Shown here: piece by piece, positions 1-8,991 of the stretch
Layout: each line of letters begins with the position of its first letter
How positions within the stretch are numbered: the stretch's first letter is position 1
DNA from: an uncultured Bacteroidota bacterium
Lineage (GTDB): Bacteria; Bacteroidota; Bacteroidia; Flavobacteriales; Flavobacteriaceae
NCBI GenBank assembly: GCA_902584445.1
Contig: CACHZY010000009.1
Span: 1 to 64,000, forward strand
DNA length: 64,000 bases
Direction of reading: 5' to 3'
The notes under the pieces: model-generated
Seen by the model: only the letters and a program-made list of their open reading frames with translations
Told to the model about the DNA's origin: nothing
The model's database searches: none
Made by a program: the position numbers and the translations under genes

Positions 1-1
1 T

Positions 2-436
2 CAGAAAAAAGTAGAGGAATTATTTATCATTGATCCTATTCAAGGACTCATAATTAAAGGTTATTTAAATGATATTGATAAATATTCATCTGCTGCCAAG
101 TCAAAATATGAAATGGCATTTTACCTTTTAGAAAAAAACTATGAGTCGTTTGATACATTTTTCGAGGAAAATGATCGTGATTTAATTTTTGAGATTGGCA
201 ATGTAGTGGCAAATCACGAAATATCTCCTGATTTGGGAATTTCAGCATTGAAATTTTATGCGAATTCTTATGACTTTATGGATAACTATCCCCTAGCAAC
301 TGTTTATTATCTTTTATCAAGAATTTATTTTTTTAAACAAAATTTAAATATCTGTAGTGATTATTTAGCTAGAGCATTGAAGATTAATCCAAAATTTCAA
401 ACTGCTTTGGTTTTTAAAAAAAAATATAAATTATGA
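2..436 (+). CDS. Hypothetical protein with TPR-like C-terminus (5' truncated)
   Basis: The frame is open from the first bases, so the true start lies outside the window; about 144 codons are visible. I do not recognise a family. The last 45 or so residues contain helix-pair patterns such as YYLLSRIYF and ARALKINPKF, which look like the ends of tetratricopeptide repeats, so a small scaffold protein is a fair guess only. The stop overlaps the ATG of the next gene (ATGA), implying translational coupling with mpl. An internal ATG at 113 exists, but the upstream codons read as ordinary protein, so I treat it as internal. Confidence 0.6.
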   Translation, partial: QKKVEELFIIDPIQGLIIKGYLNDIDKYSSAAKSKYEMAFYLLEKNYESFDTFFEENDRDLIFEIGNVVANHEISPDLGISALKFYANSYDFMDNYPLATVYYLLSRIYFFKQNLNICSDYLARALKINPKFQTALVFKKKYKL

Positions 437-1792
437 AAAGGTATCATTTTATTGCCATCGGGGGGAGTGCCATGAATAGTTTAGCAATTGCCCTTAAAGA
501 ACAAGGGAATCATATTAGTGGTAGTGATGATGCTATTTTTGATCCATCTAAGACTAAGCTTATAAAGGCGGGAATATATCCAGAAAAAATGGGTTGGTAT
601 CCCGAAAAAATAAGTACCGATTTAGATGCGGTAATTTTGGGAATGCATGCCAAAGCGGATAATTTAGAATTACTGGCTGCTCAGAGTTTAGAACTTAAGA
701 TTTATTCTTATCCAGAATTTATTGCTCATTTCGCAAATCAAAAAACTAGGGTAGTGATTGCTGGTAGTCATGGAAAAACAACAATTTCTGCTATGGTTTT
801 ACATGTGTTAAACTATCACAGCCTTTCTATAGATTTTATGCTGGGGGGGGCAACTCGCTGGTTTTAATAATTCAGTCTCTTTGACCGAGAATAATGATTT
901 TATCTTACTTGAAGGCGACGAATACTTGTCTTCAGCAATCGACTCAAGTCCCAAGTTTCATCACTACAAACCCCAAATTGCACTCATTAGTGGGATTTCT
1001 TGGGATCACGTTAATGTTTTTGAAACATTAGATGATTACAATAAACAATTTGAGATTTTTATCGATTCTATTACTCCAGGAGGAGTTCTGGTTTATAATA
1101 AAGAAGATAAGACTTTGAGCGCCATGGTGGATGCATCAGAAAATACGATTAGAAAGGAAACATATCAAACTGCGGCACATTTTATTGACTCTGGTTGTAC
1201 CTGTCTGGAAACGGATGAGGGAGCCTTACCCCTTGAGATTTTTGGAGAACACAACCTGTCTAATCTTTCTGGCGCTAAATGGATTTGTCAATTAATAGGG
1301 GTCGAACAAGATGAATTTTATCAAGCGATTGCCAGTTTTAAGGGAGCCACTAGGAGGCTAGAAAAAATAACTTCATCCAGAAACAAATTTTTGTTCAAAG
1401 ATTTTGCTCATTCACCTAGTAAAGTAAAGGCTAGCATTACTGCAGTGAGAAAACAATTTGAGGGATTTAAATTAATTGCTTGTTTGGAGTTGCACACTTA
1501 CAGTAGCTTAGATAATAAATTTATTTATAATTATCGAGATTCGCTTAGCTTGTCAGACTTTCCAATTATTTTTTATGATCCCTTAGCTTTAAGAATAAAA
1601 AATCGTCATCCTATTACTGAAAAACAGATTAAGGAAGCTTTTAATGATCATAGAATAATGATTTTCATTAAGCCAAAAGCCTTGGAAGATTTTCTATTAA
1701 TGCAGGATTATGATGAAAGTGTTCTCTTAATGATGAGCTCAGGAAATTATGGAGATATAAGTTGGGATAATTTAAAAAAGAAGTTTTCTTAA
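433..1792 (+). pseudogene. mpl: mpl, UDP-N-acetylmuramate:tripeptide ligase, broken by a 1-base frameshift
   Basis: Mpl joins recycled L-Ala-D-Glu-meso-DAP tripeptide to UDP-MurNAc in murein recycling in the cytoplasm. The first part (433-867) has the N-terminal nucleotide fold HFIAIGGSAM and the ATP loop GSHGKTT (residues 111-117). The second part (in frame from about 848 to 1792) carries GDEYLSSAID, ISWDHVNVFE and the Mpl-typical DFAHSPSKVK. The frames meet at a run of eight G (843-850). With seven G the protein reads through LGGQLAGFNNSVSL, which fits the family; with eight it stops at TAA 865-867. Nothing else is damaged over about 450 codons. This is therefore a very recent mutation, a phase-variable tract, or a sequencing/assembly error, and I favour the last. 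Confidence 0.85.
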
Positions 1793-2018
1793 ATTAATAA
1801 AAAAAAGTACAATCATTTCTATTTAATTATTCTATTTCAATAGCTTAAATAAATTTTAATAATAAATTAAATATGTTTTAGGGGTTTATTTGTCAATCAC
1901 AACCCTTAGATCATAATTTAATTGAAGTGAGTAAGTATATTTCGATTAAATATTTTTCCTGCTAATTCTTTAAATATTATAATTTTAGATCATCTTATTA
2001 TTTTAGAAATAAGTTATT

Positions 2019-2041
2019 TTAGCTTTGAAGTTGAAAGCTAA
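2019..2041 (+). promoter_or_regulatory. Perfect 8-bp inverted repeat overlapping a -7 box, next to a start codon
   Basis: The arms TTAGCTTT (2019-2026) and AAAGCTAA (2034-2041) pair perfectly around a 7-nt loop and end 6 nt before the ATG at 2048. TAGCTTTG (2020-2027) inside the left arm matches the Bacteroidota -7 box TAnnTTTG, but no TTG is seen at -33. It could be an operator on DNA or a short hairpin close to the initiation region. Confidence 0.4.
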
Positions 2042-2047
2042 TTCTAA

Positions 2048-3346
2048 ATGATACTTGTCTATTCTCACAAAATTACGCCTCGTTTAACCTATATTTTTAG
2101 ACAAATATTTGTAAGGATTCTTGAACTTCCAGTTTCATTTACTTCTACGATTGAGAAATTTGTTTCCCATTCTGGACCTAAATTGAGTTATACTAAAAAA
2201 CCGCTTGGAAATGAGTTTTTTATAAAGTCACACGAACTATTATTTCAGCAAGGCGTTCACGAAACTGAATTTGAGATTGAAAAATGGAAAGGACTTCCAG
2301 CTTTTTTTAAAACTGGACCTGAATCACGATTACCTTTCGATATTTTTGCAGCCTCTTTTTATTTAATTAGTAGGTATGAGGAATATTTACCACACATTAA
2401 GGATGAGTTAGGTTCCTATACCCCCTACCAAAGCTTGGCCTACAAAAATAGTTTTTTAGAAAAACCTATTATTGATTTATGGGCAGTTAGATTAAAGGAT
2501 CAGCTAAATAGTCTTTTTCCAGATCTTTCAAATATTTCATGGAAAAAACCAAAATTCTTACCTGTAATTTCAGTTGTCAATCCATTCCAATACAAAAATA
2601 AATCTCTATTATTTTGCTTATCAGATTTTTTATCATTTTTATGTAAGTTAGATTTTTTTTTAATAGCGGAGCAATTTTTGGTCCTTTTTGGATTAAAAAA
2701 AGACCCTTATGATAACTTTGATGAATTAGAAAGGTTGTTTAATGACTTCAAAATATATCCCCAATATTTTTTTCTCTTTACTAAGAATCCTAATTTTGAG
2801 AGGGGTTTATCGATTTATAAGACTGCCTATAGAGAACTTGTAAAGCATGTTGCTGATTATAACAAGGTCTCTCTTTTGGTCTCATATGATGCACAAAATG
2901 ACTCCTCCATCCTTGCAAAAGAAAGGAAAATCCTAAAAAAACTTATTCATCAACAAATCTTGTCTGTTAGATTTAATTTTGGACTATTTTCATCTGCAAA
3001 AGCCTATTATGGTCTAATTAGTGAAGAATTGGAGGAAGACTATAGTATGGGATATAATGACGAAATAGGATATCGCGCTTCAACTGCAGTCCCCTTTTAT
3101 TTTTATGATTTAAATAACGATTTACAAACTTCTTTAAAAATTAATCCGGTCGTAGCAACGGAGGAAGGGATAAGAAAATTTTCAGACCATAAAGCATTTA
3201 AAAAACTGGAAGAAATGTACGAAGGGCTTAGCACAAGATCTTCAATTCATATTGTTTCGGTTTCCAATTCTATTTTGACTATAGATAAAATGAAAAATAG
3301 TTGGCGAGACCAATTCTTAAATTACCTCCATTATCATGCACAATAA
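2048..3346 (+). CDS. Degenerate polysaccharide deacetylase-like protein
   Basis: The 432-residue protein matches the Bacteroidota polysaccharide-deacetylase-like family by its opening (HKITPRLTYIFRQI), the central PFDIFAASFYLISRYEEYLPH (read in two parts, near residues 96-116) and the late EDYSMGYNDEIGYRA with PFYFYDLNNDLQT (about 330-360). As I recall the family, active members carry a DID-type metal motif where this one reads VISVVNPF (173-180), and an HPS motif where this one reads LLVSYDAQ (276-283). Both look lost, so it may not be an active deacetylase. The start is the first ATG, preceded by an inverted repeat. It overlaps the next gene by 11 bp. I am sure of the family likeness and less sure of inactivity. 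Confidence 0.75.
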   Translation: MILVYSHKITPRLTYIFRQIFVRILELPVSFTSTIEKFVSHSGPKLSYTKKPLGNEFFIKSHELLFQQGVHETEFEIEKWKGLPAFFKTGPESRLPFDIFAASFYLISRYEEYLPHIKDELGSYTPYQSLAYKNSFLEKPIIDLWAVRLKDQLNSLFPDLSNISWKKPKFLPVISVVNPFQYKNKSLLFCLSDFLSFLCKLDFFLIAEQFLVLFGLKKDPYDNFDELERLFNDFKIYPQYFFLFTKNPNFERGLSIYKTAYRELVKHVADYNKVSLLVSYDAQNDSSILAKERKILKKLIHQQILSVRFNFGLFSSAKAYYGLISEELEEDYSMGYNDEIGYRASTAVPFYFYDLNNDLQTSLKINPVVATEEGIRKFSDHKAFKKLEEMYEGLSTRSSIHIVSVSNSILTIDKMKNSWRDQFLNYLHYHAQ

Positions 3347-4028
3347 AGCAATTTTATGCAATATATTTTTTGACTTAGATCACACTTTATGGGATTTTGA
3401 AAAAAACTCTTCTCTGACTTTTGAACGTGTTTTTGAGGAAATGAAGATTCGGACTTCTCTTGATCCCTTTTTATCCGCTTACGAAAGAATCAATCACAAT
3501 TTTTGGAAACTTTATCGTGAAAATAAAATCACTCAAATTCAGTTAAGACACCAACGCCTAATACAAACATTTAAGGCAATTGATTATGATTTTGACTTAA
3601 AAAAAATTAATGCACTTTCTGACTTATACATTCGTTACCTTTCAACTTTCACCAATCTTTTTGATGGAACTTTAAAACTTTTGGAAGAGCTTAAAAAAAA
3701 ATATAAACTTCACATTATAACTAATGGATTTGATAAAGTTCAGCATTATAAGATTAAAAACTCTGGATTATCCCCCTATTTTGATAAAATAATAACGGCT
3801 GAAAAAGTAGGTTATAAAAAACCGAATCCCATAATTTTTAAATATGCTTTAAATCTAACTGCTTCACAATTTTCAGAAAGTATTATGATTGGGGACAGTT
3901 TAGAGGCTGATATCCTTGGAGCTATAAATTCAGGGATGGGAGCTATACATTTTAATTCTCATAATGAACCTTTACATGATTATTGTCCAATTGTCAAAAA
4001 CCTAAATGAAATTCAAAATTTCATTTGA
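3336..4028 (+). CDS. HAD-family noncanonical pyrimidine nucleotidase, YjjG type
   Basis: A 230-residue HAD phosphatase. Motif I is FFDLDHT (nucleophile D13, acid/base D15), motif II is the HIITNG segment near residue 125, motif III is the lysine of GYKKPNP, and motif IV is MIGDSLEADILGA. The alpha-helical cap between motifs I and II, and the FDLDHTLWDF opening, are typical of YjjG, which dephosphorylates noncanonical pyrimidine nucleotides (house-cleaning). Its ATG lies 11 bp inside the end of the preceding gene, so it is probably co-translated. Exact substrate is inferred; another small phosphatase role is possible. Confidence 0.85.
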   Translation: MHNKAILCNIFFDLDHTLWDFEKNSSLTFERVFEEMKIRTSLDPFLSAYERINHNFWKLYRENKITQIQLRHQRLIQTFKAIDYDFDLKKINALSDLYIRYLSTFTNLFDGTLKLLEELKKKYKLHIITNGFDKVQHYKIKNSGLSPYFDKIITAEKVGYKKPNPIIFKYALNLTASQFSESIMIGDSLEADILGAINSGMGAIHFNSHNEPLHDYCPIVKNLNEIQNFI

Positions 4029-4098
4029 AATAGAAAAATGACAACGATTTTATTGATTTATTTTATATAGCGTTTGGAATGTTTTAAATTCGTAAGAA

Positions 4099-4425
4099 AT
4101 GGAATTACAAAAAGTACAAAATAAAGTAGATGACTGGATAAAAGAGCATGGTGTCCGCTATTTTGATGAATTGACAAATATGGCTCAATTAAGTGAGGAA
4201 GTAGGTGAAGTCGCAAGAATTATCTCTAGAAGATATGGTGAGCAAAGCGAAAAGGAAAGTGATAAATCCAAAGATTTAGGAGAGGAGCTAGCCGATGTGA
4301 TTTTTGTAGTTTTATGTTTGGCTAATCAAACGGGAGTTAATTTACAAAAGGCATTTGATAAAAAAATGCAACTTAAATCTAAAAGAGACCACGAACGGCA
4401 TAAAAATAACCCTAAGTTAGAATAA
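4099..4425 (+). CDS. MazG-like nucleotide pyrophosphohydrolase
   Basis: A 108-residue single-domain MazG-fold protein that should hydrolyse (d)NTPs to NMP plus pyrophosphate. The metal-binding pattern is visible as SEEVGEVAR (ExxE) followed by EELADVIFVV (ExxD). The N-terminus, with LQKVQNKVDDWIKE, resembles the small all-alpha pyrophosphohydrolases common in Bacteroidota. It sits between a HAD nucleotidase and aroA with a 13-bp gap to the latter, so it could be a nucleotide-sanitising partner of the HAD enzyme. A near-match to the -7 box (TAAATTCG, 4085-4092) lies just ahead of the ATG. Confidence 0.85.
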   Translation: MELQKVQNKVDDWIKEHGVRYFDELTNMAQLSEEVGEVARIISRRYGEQSEKESDKSKDLGEELADVIFVVLCLANQTGVNLQKAFDKKMQLKSKRDHERHKNNPKLE

Positions 4426-4438
4426 ATCATTGAAATTT

Positions 4439-5665
4439 ATGAGGGTCAGATTGGAGCATAAATCTTGCCATATCCAAGGAGAACTTGAAATAACTGGTTC
4501 GAAAAGTGAGTCAAACCGTCTATTGATATTACAAGCTTTGTACCCAAAAATTGAAATTGAAAACCTATCCAATTCTGATGACACAGAGGTTACTAACCAT
4601 GCTTTGAATTCTTCTGATTCCATAATAAATATTCATCACGCAGGAACTGCAATGAGATTTTTAACTGCGTATTTTTCAATCCAACCGGATCGTGAAATTA
4701 TTCTCACTGGCTCAAAACGAATGCAAGAGCGCCCCATAAGACTTTTAGTGGATGCATTGAAAGATTTAGGTGCTGAAATAAGTTATGATAAAAAAGATGG
4801 TTACCCACCATTAAGAATAAGAGGAAAAAAAATTAGTAAAAGTAATGTTACTTTACCAGCAAATATAAGCAGCCAGTATGTCTCTGCATTAATGTTAATA
4901 GCAACTTCCCTAGAAAAAGGATTGACAATTGACTTGATTGGGGAGATGACCTCGGTTCCCTATATAAGAATGACAAAAACGATATTAGATCAATTAGGCT
5001 TTGACACTTCTTATAAAAATAATCAAATTCAAATAGCATCAGCTACTTGTATTGAGCCAAAAATTTGGACGGTAGAATCTGATTGGAGCTCTGCCTCTTA
5101 TTTTTATTCAATTATAGCCTTGTGTAAAGGAGGTCATATAAACTTAAGCAGATTTAAAAAAGAAAGTAATCAAGGAGATTCAGCATTATCTGAAATATAC
5201 AATAGTTTGGGTGTTGTGACTTCCTTTCATAAGGGAATGATTAAACTATCCAAAGTAGAAGACTTTAATGTCACTAAATTGATTAACCTTGATTTAAGAA
5301 ACACCCCCGATTTGGCTCAAACCATCGCAGTTAGTTGTCTTGGACTAGGAATTGCATGCAAGCTAAGCGGTCTACATACTTTAAAAATAAAAGAAACTGA
5401 CCGCCTGAGTGCACTTAAAATTGAAATGGAGAAACTAGGAGCGAAAGTCGATATTACCAGTAATAGCTTAGAGCTTTATCCAAGTCCTCACTTAAAGAAT
5501 AATATCGCAATAAACACCTATAATGATCACCGAATGGCAATGGCTTTTGCTCCATTGGCTTTGAAGGTACCTATAATCATCAATGATTCTCAAGTCGTAT
5601 CTAAATCGTATCCTACTTTTTGGGATGATCTCAAAAGTATTGATTTCATTAAGGAAATAATTTAG
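4439..5665 (+). CDS. aroA: 3-phosphoshikimate 1-carboxyvinyltransferase (EPSP synthase)
   Basis: AroA transfers enolpyruvate from PEP to shikimate-3-phosphate, the sixth step of the shikimate pathway. Visible motifs are [11 protein letters not shown] at the N-terminus, [13 protein letters not shown], the [11 protein letters not shown] segment, [13 protein letters not shown], and [13 protein letters not shown] near the end. The length of 408 residues is slightly short but normal for Bacteroidota, and the rather divergent sequence is also usual there. I chose the ATG at 4439; a TTG at 4430 would add three residues. Confidence 0.93.
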   Translation: MRVRLEHKSCHIQGELEITGSKSESNRLLILQALYPKIEIENLSNSDDTEVTNHALNSSDSIINIHHAGTAMRFLTAYFSIQPDREIILTGSKRMQERPIRLLVDALKDLGAEISYDKKDGYPPLRIRGKKISKSNVTLPANISSQYVSALMLIATSLEKGLTIDLIGEMTSVPYIRMTKTILDQLGFDTSYKNNQIQIASATCIEPKIWTVESDWSSASYFYSIIALCKGGHINLSRFKKESNQGDSALSEIYNSLGVVTSFHKGMIKLSKVEDFNVTKLINLDLRNTPDLAQTIAVSCLGLGIACKLSGLHTLKIKETDRLSALKIEMEKLGAKVDITSNSLELYPSPHLKNNIAINTYNDHRMAMAFAPLALKVPIIINDSQVVSKSYPTFWDDLKSIDFIKEII

Positions 5666-5688
5666 ATTACCTTTTCTTTATAATTTAC

Positions 5689-5720
5689 TTGACAACGCCC
5701 CCATTCAGAACTTATATTTG
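5689..5720 (+). promoter_or_regulatory. Predicted promoter of queA
   Basis: TTG at 5689-5691 is separated by 21 bp from TATATTTG (5713-5720), a full match to the Bacteroidota pattern TTG-N17..23-TAnnTTTG. Transcription would begin near 5727, leaving a leader of only about 13 nt before the queA ATG at 5740. Confidence 0.6.
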
Positions 5721-5739
5721 CAAGGCAAAAAACTATAAT

Positions 5740-6789
5740 ATGAAATTATCAGATTTTAATTTTGAACTTCCTAAAAATTTATTAGCACAACATCCCTCAG
5801 CTGGTAGAGATGAATCTAGACTCATGGTACTAAACCGCGCAGATAAAACAATTGCTCACCATACATTTAAAGACATAATAGATTTCTTTAATGAGGGGGA
5901 TGTCATGGTTTTAAATAATACTAAAGTTTTCCCTGCTAGACTTTTTGGAAATAAAGAGAAGACTGGAGCAAAAATTGAGGTTTTTTTACTTCGTGAATTA
6001 AACGAAGAACAGCGATTGTGGGATGTTTTGGTAGACCCAGCTCGAAAAATCAGAATTGGTAATAAGCTCTATTTTGGTAACGATGACAGCTTAGTCGCTG
6101 AGGTAATTGATAACACAACTTCTAGAGGAAGGACATTACGTTTTCTTTTTGATGGTTCATACAGTGAGTTTCGCTCCAAGCTTAAAGCATTAGGTCAAAC
6201 TCCACTACCTAAATATATTAATCGACCTATTGAAGTTGAGGACGAGGAACGATATCAAACAATTTACGCTAAGCATGAGGGTGCAGTTGCAGCTCCAACA
6301 GCAGGATTACACTTTTCAAAGCATTTAATTAAAAAGCTTCAAATTAAAGGTATAGATTTAGCTGAATTAACGCTTCATGTAGGATTGGGTACTTTTAGTC
6401 CTGTTGAGGTTGAGGATTTATCTAAGCATAAAATGGATTCTGAAGAATTAATTATTAGTCAGGATACAGCCTCCACAGTTAATAATGCTATAAAAAATAA
6501 AAGAAAAATCTGTGCAGTTGGAACAACAGTAATGAGAGGACTAGAGAGTTCAGTTTCGTCAATGGGCTCTTTGAATTCATATGAAGGATGGACACATAAG
6601 TTTATCTTCCCCCCTTATGATTTTTCCATTGCAAATGCAATGATTACAAATTTTCATACACCAAAATCCACTTTATTAATGATGGTTTCTGCTTTTGCTG
6701 ACGTAGATTTTATTAAAGAGGCGTATAGCCAAGCTATAAAGAATAAGTATAATTTTTATTCTTATGGTGATGCTATGCTGGTACTTTAA
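5740..6789 (+). CDS. queA: S-adenosylmethionine:tRNA ribosyltransferase-isomerase
   Basis: QueA moves the ribosyl group of SAM onto preQ1 in tRNA to give epoxyqueuosine. The 349-residue protein starts [11 protein letters not shown] and carries [46 protein letters not shown] and [13 protein letters not shown], all diagnostic of QueA. An upstream in-frame TTG at 5689 is not the start, because it lies in the predicted promoter and the added residues do not resemble the family. The gene follows aroA by 74 bp and appears to have its own promoter. Confidence 0.95.
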   Translation: MKLSDFNFELPKNLLAQHPSAGRDESRLMVLNRADKTIAHHTFKDIIDFFNEGDVMVLNNTKVFPARLFGNKEKTGAKIEVFLLRELNEEQRLWDVLVDPARKIRIGNKLYFGNDDSLVAEVIDNTTSRGRTLRFLFDGSYSEFRSKLKALGQTPLPKYINRPIEVEDEERYQTIYAKHEGAVAAPTAGLHFSKHLIKKLQIKGIDLAELTLHVGLGTFSPVEVEDLSKHKMDSEELIISQDTASTVNNAIKNKRKICAVGTTVMRGLESSVSSMGSLNSYEGWTHKFIFPPYDFSIANAMITNFHTPKSTLLMMVSAFADVDFIKEAYSQAIKNKYNFYSYGDAMLVL

Positions 6790-6824
6790 ATCCTCAAAGT
6801 ATTTTGTAAGTTGAACAAAATGAA

Positions 6825-7880
6825 ATGATGGATAAGGAAAATAAAAAAGACATCCGTTCACTTTCCGTCGAAGAATTACGCGAATTTTTTATAAAAAATA
6901 GTCATCAAGCTTTTCGTGGTAATCAGGTCTATGAATGGCTTTGGCAAAAAGGTATTCACAAGTTTGAGGGGATGACTAATTTATCAAAATCTACAAGAGA
7001 ATTACTAAAAGAACACTTTGTAATCAATCATGTAGCTATAGATCTTCAGCAAAAAAGTGAGGATGGCACAATTAAAAACAGAGTTAAACTATTTGATCAA
7101 TTTTTTGTTGAGTCTGTATTGATTCCTACAGCAGCTAGAACAACAGCTTGTGTTTCGTCTCAGGTAGGTTGCAGTCTTGATTGTAAATTTTGCGCTACCG
7201 CAAAGATTAAACGAATGCGGAATTTAAACATGGACGAAATATATGATCAAGTGAAAGCAATGGATCAGCAAAGTCGATACTATTATGGACGCCCATTATC
7301 TAACATTGTTTTTATGGGTATGGGAGAACCACTTATGAATTACAAAAACATGATCGCTTCTATTGAGAAAATCACTCACCCTGATGGCTTGGCTATTTCA
7401 CCTAGCAGGATTACGGTTTCTACTTCGGGTATTCCAAAAATGATAATAAAGATGGCAGATGACGGTGTGAAATTTAGTTTGGCTGTATCATTACACAGTG
7501 CAAGACAGTCGGTAAGAGAACAATTAATGCCTTTTGCAAAGAAATTTCCTCTAAATGAATTGGTAACTTCAATTCAATATTGGTATAAAAAGACTTCTAA
7601 GCCAGTAACCTATGAATACATTGTTTGGAAAAATATTAATGACAAAAAAGAGGATATTGATGCACTAATAGATCTTTGTAAATCCACCCCCTGCAAGGTT
7701 AACTTGATTGAATACAATCCCATTGGTGAAAATGAATTTCTACAAGCTGATAATGATACTATTAGTGATTATCGATCCGCACTTGAGGCTAATAGAATTA
7801 CTGTTACGTTAAGAAGATCTAGGGGTAAGGACATTGATGCTGCCTGTGGTCAGCTAGCGAATAAATTCATGAAAACATAA
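6825..7880 (+). CDS. rlmN: Dual-specificity 23S rRNA/tRNA adenine C2-methyltransferase RlmN
   Basis: A radical-SAM enzyme that methylates C2 of A2503 in 23S rRNA and A37 in some tRNAs. The cluster motif CSLDCKFC gives C116, C120 and C123. C109 in ACVSSQVG and C341 in AACGQLANKF match the two catalytic cysteines known in E. coli RlmN. VFMGMGEPLMNY (SAM binding) and SLAVSLHSA are also present. The 351-residue length is normal. Two ATGs are adjacent (6825, 6828); either may be used. The gene sits 35 bp after queA, so two RNA-modification genes are paired. Confidence 0.96.
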   Translation: MMDKENKKDIRSLSVEELREFFIKNSHQAFRGNQVYEWLWQKGIHKFEGMTNLSKSTRELLKEHFVINHVAIDLQQKSEDGTIKNRVKLFDQFFVESVLIPTAARTTACVSSQVGCSLDCKFCATAKIKRMRNLNMDEIYDQVKAMDQQSRYYYGRPLSNIVFMGMGEPLMNYKNMIASIEKITHPDGLAISPSRITVSTSGIPKMIIKMADDGVKFSLAVSLHSARQSVREQLMPFAKKFPLNELVTSIQYWYKKTSKPVTYEYIVWKNINDKKEDIDALIDLCKSTPCKVNLIEYNPIGENEFLQADNDTISDYRSALEANRITVTLRRSRGKDIDAACGQLANKFMKT

Positions 7881-7921
7881 ATTTATAATTCATTTATGAA
7901 TAGTGGTATCTTTACAAAGGT

Positions 7922-8899
7922 ATGAAAGTTGTGGAGAAAATTAAGGAGCCCATTTACGAAGAAATGGAACTTTTCGAAAAAAAGTTTTCCAAATCTATGT
8001 CCTCCCATGTTTCCCTTCTAAATAGAATTACTCATTTTATAGTTAATAGAAAAGGAAAGCAAATGCGTCCGATGTTTGTTTTTCTTGTTGCTAAGATGAT
8101 GGGAAATGGCAAGGTTAATGAAAGATCCTTCAGGGGAGCTGCTGTAATTGAATTGATTCACACTGCAACACTTGTTCATGATGATGTGGTAGATGATAGT
8201 AATGAGCGCAGAGGATTTTTCTCGATTAATGCTTTGTGGAAAAATAAAATCGCAGTTTTAGTAGGTGACTATCTTTTATCAAAAGGCCTGCTGCTTTCAA
8301 TAGAAAATGAAGATTTCGATTTACTTAAAATTATTTCAATTGCTGTTAGGGAGATGAGTCAAGGAGAGTTAATGCAAATTGAAAAAGCAAGGAATCTTGA
8401 TATAACTGAAGATATTTATTATAATATCATTCGTCAGAAAACAGCTACTCTCTTAGCTGCCTGCTGTGCTATGGGAGCAAAATCTGTTTTAGCTACTGAC
8501 GAAGAGGTTAAAAAAATGTACAGTTTTGGTGAATTATTAGGTATGGCTTTTCAAATTAAAGACGATCTCTTCGACTATTCGGAAGGAAAAATAGGAAAAC
8601 CTACAGGAATAGATATCAAGGATCAAAAGATGACACTTCCTATGATTTATGCATTAAATGTAATGGAACCAGGTGAAAGAAAATGGTTAATTAATACGGT
8701 TAAAAACTACAATAAAGACAAAAAAAGAGTAAAAGAGGCAATAAGAAAAATAAAGATTGTAGGAGGATTAGATTTTGCTAAAAAAAAAATGGAGGATTAT
8801 CGTGTTAAAGCTCTTGAAATTCTGAAAGATCTACCTGAAAGTCCTTACAGGAAATCACTAGAGCTAATGGTCAATTATGTTATTGAAAGAACTATATAA
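7922..8899 (+). CDS. Long-chain polyprenyl diphosphate synthase
   Basis: A trans-isoprenyl diphosphate synthase that extends allylic diphosphates with IPP, most likely making the menaquinone side chain. The first Asp-rich motif is D87DVVD91, the second D214DLFD218, and GKQMRP near residue 45 binds IPP. The residue five before the first motif is Ala (A82), a small residue typical of long-chain enzymes such as octaprenyl or heptaprenyl synthases. Length 325 is normal. A near-consensus -7 box TATCTTTA (7907-7914) ends only 7 nt before the ATG, so the transcript could be nearly leaderless. A downstream user, ubiE/menG, is also in this window. Confidence 0.92.
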   Translation: MKVVEKIKEPIYEEMELFEKKFSKSMSSHVSLLNRITHFIVNRKGKQMRPMFVFLVAKMMGNGKVNERSFRGAAVIELIHTATLVHDDVVDDSNERRGFFSINALWKNKIAVLVGDYLLSKGLLLSIENEDFDLLKIISIAVREMSQGELMQIEKARNLDITEDIYYNIIRQKTATLLAACCAMGAKSVLATDEEVKKMYSFGELLGMAFQIKDDLFDYSEGKIGKPTGIDIKDQKMTLPMIYALNVMEPGERKWLINTVKNYNKDKKRVKEAIRKIKIVGGLDFAKKKMEDYRVKALEILKDLPESPYRKSLELMVNYVIERTI

Positions 8900-8901
8900 A
8901 G

Positions 8902-8991
8902 ATGTTTATAATTTTGATTTTAATTTATCTAGCCTTTTTTGCTCAGTTATTATATAATTATATTTTTATGCAAATTTTCTTTTTGATTTGA
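8902..8991 (+). CDS. Possible 29-residue hydrophobic small protein overlapping the dnaG start
   Basis: ATG at 8902 opens a 29-codon frame made almost wholly of I, L, F, Y and A with two short polar breaks, so it could span the membrane once. Its TGA (8989-8991) overlaps the TTG start of dnaG (8988-8990), which would allow translational coupling. In such AT-rich DNA a frame of this length and composition can easily arise by chance, so support is weak. Confidence 0.15.
   Translation: MFIILILIYLAFFAQLLYNYIFMQIFFLI

Noticed and set aside
1793-2018. Small gene or RNA in the spacer after mpl
   Set aside because: No frame with protein character and no strong fold other than the dyad already listed.
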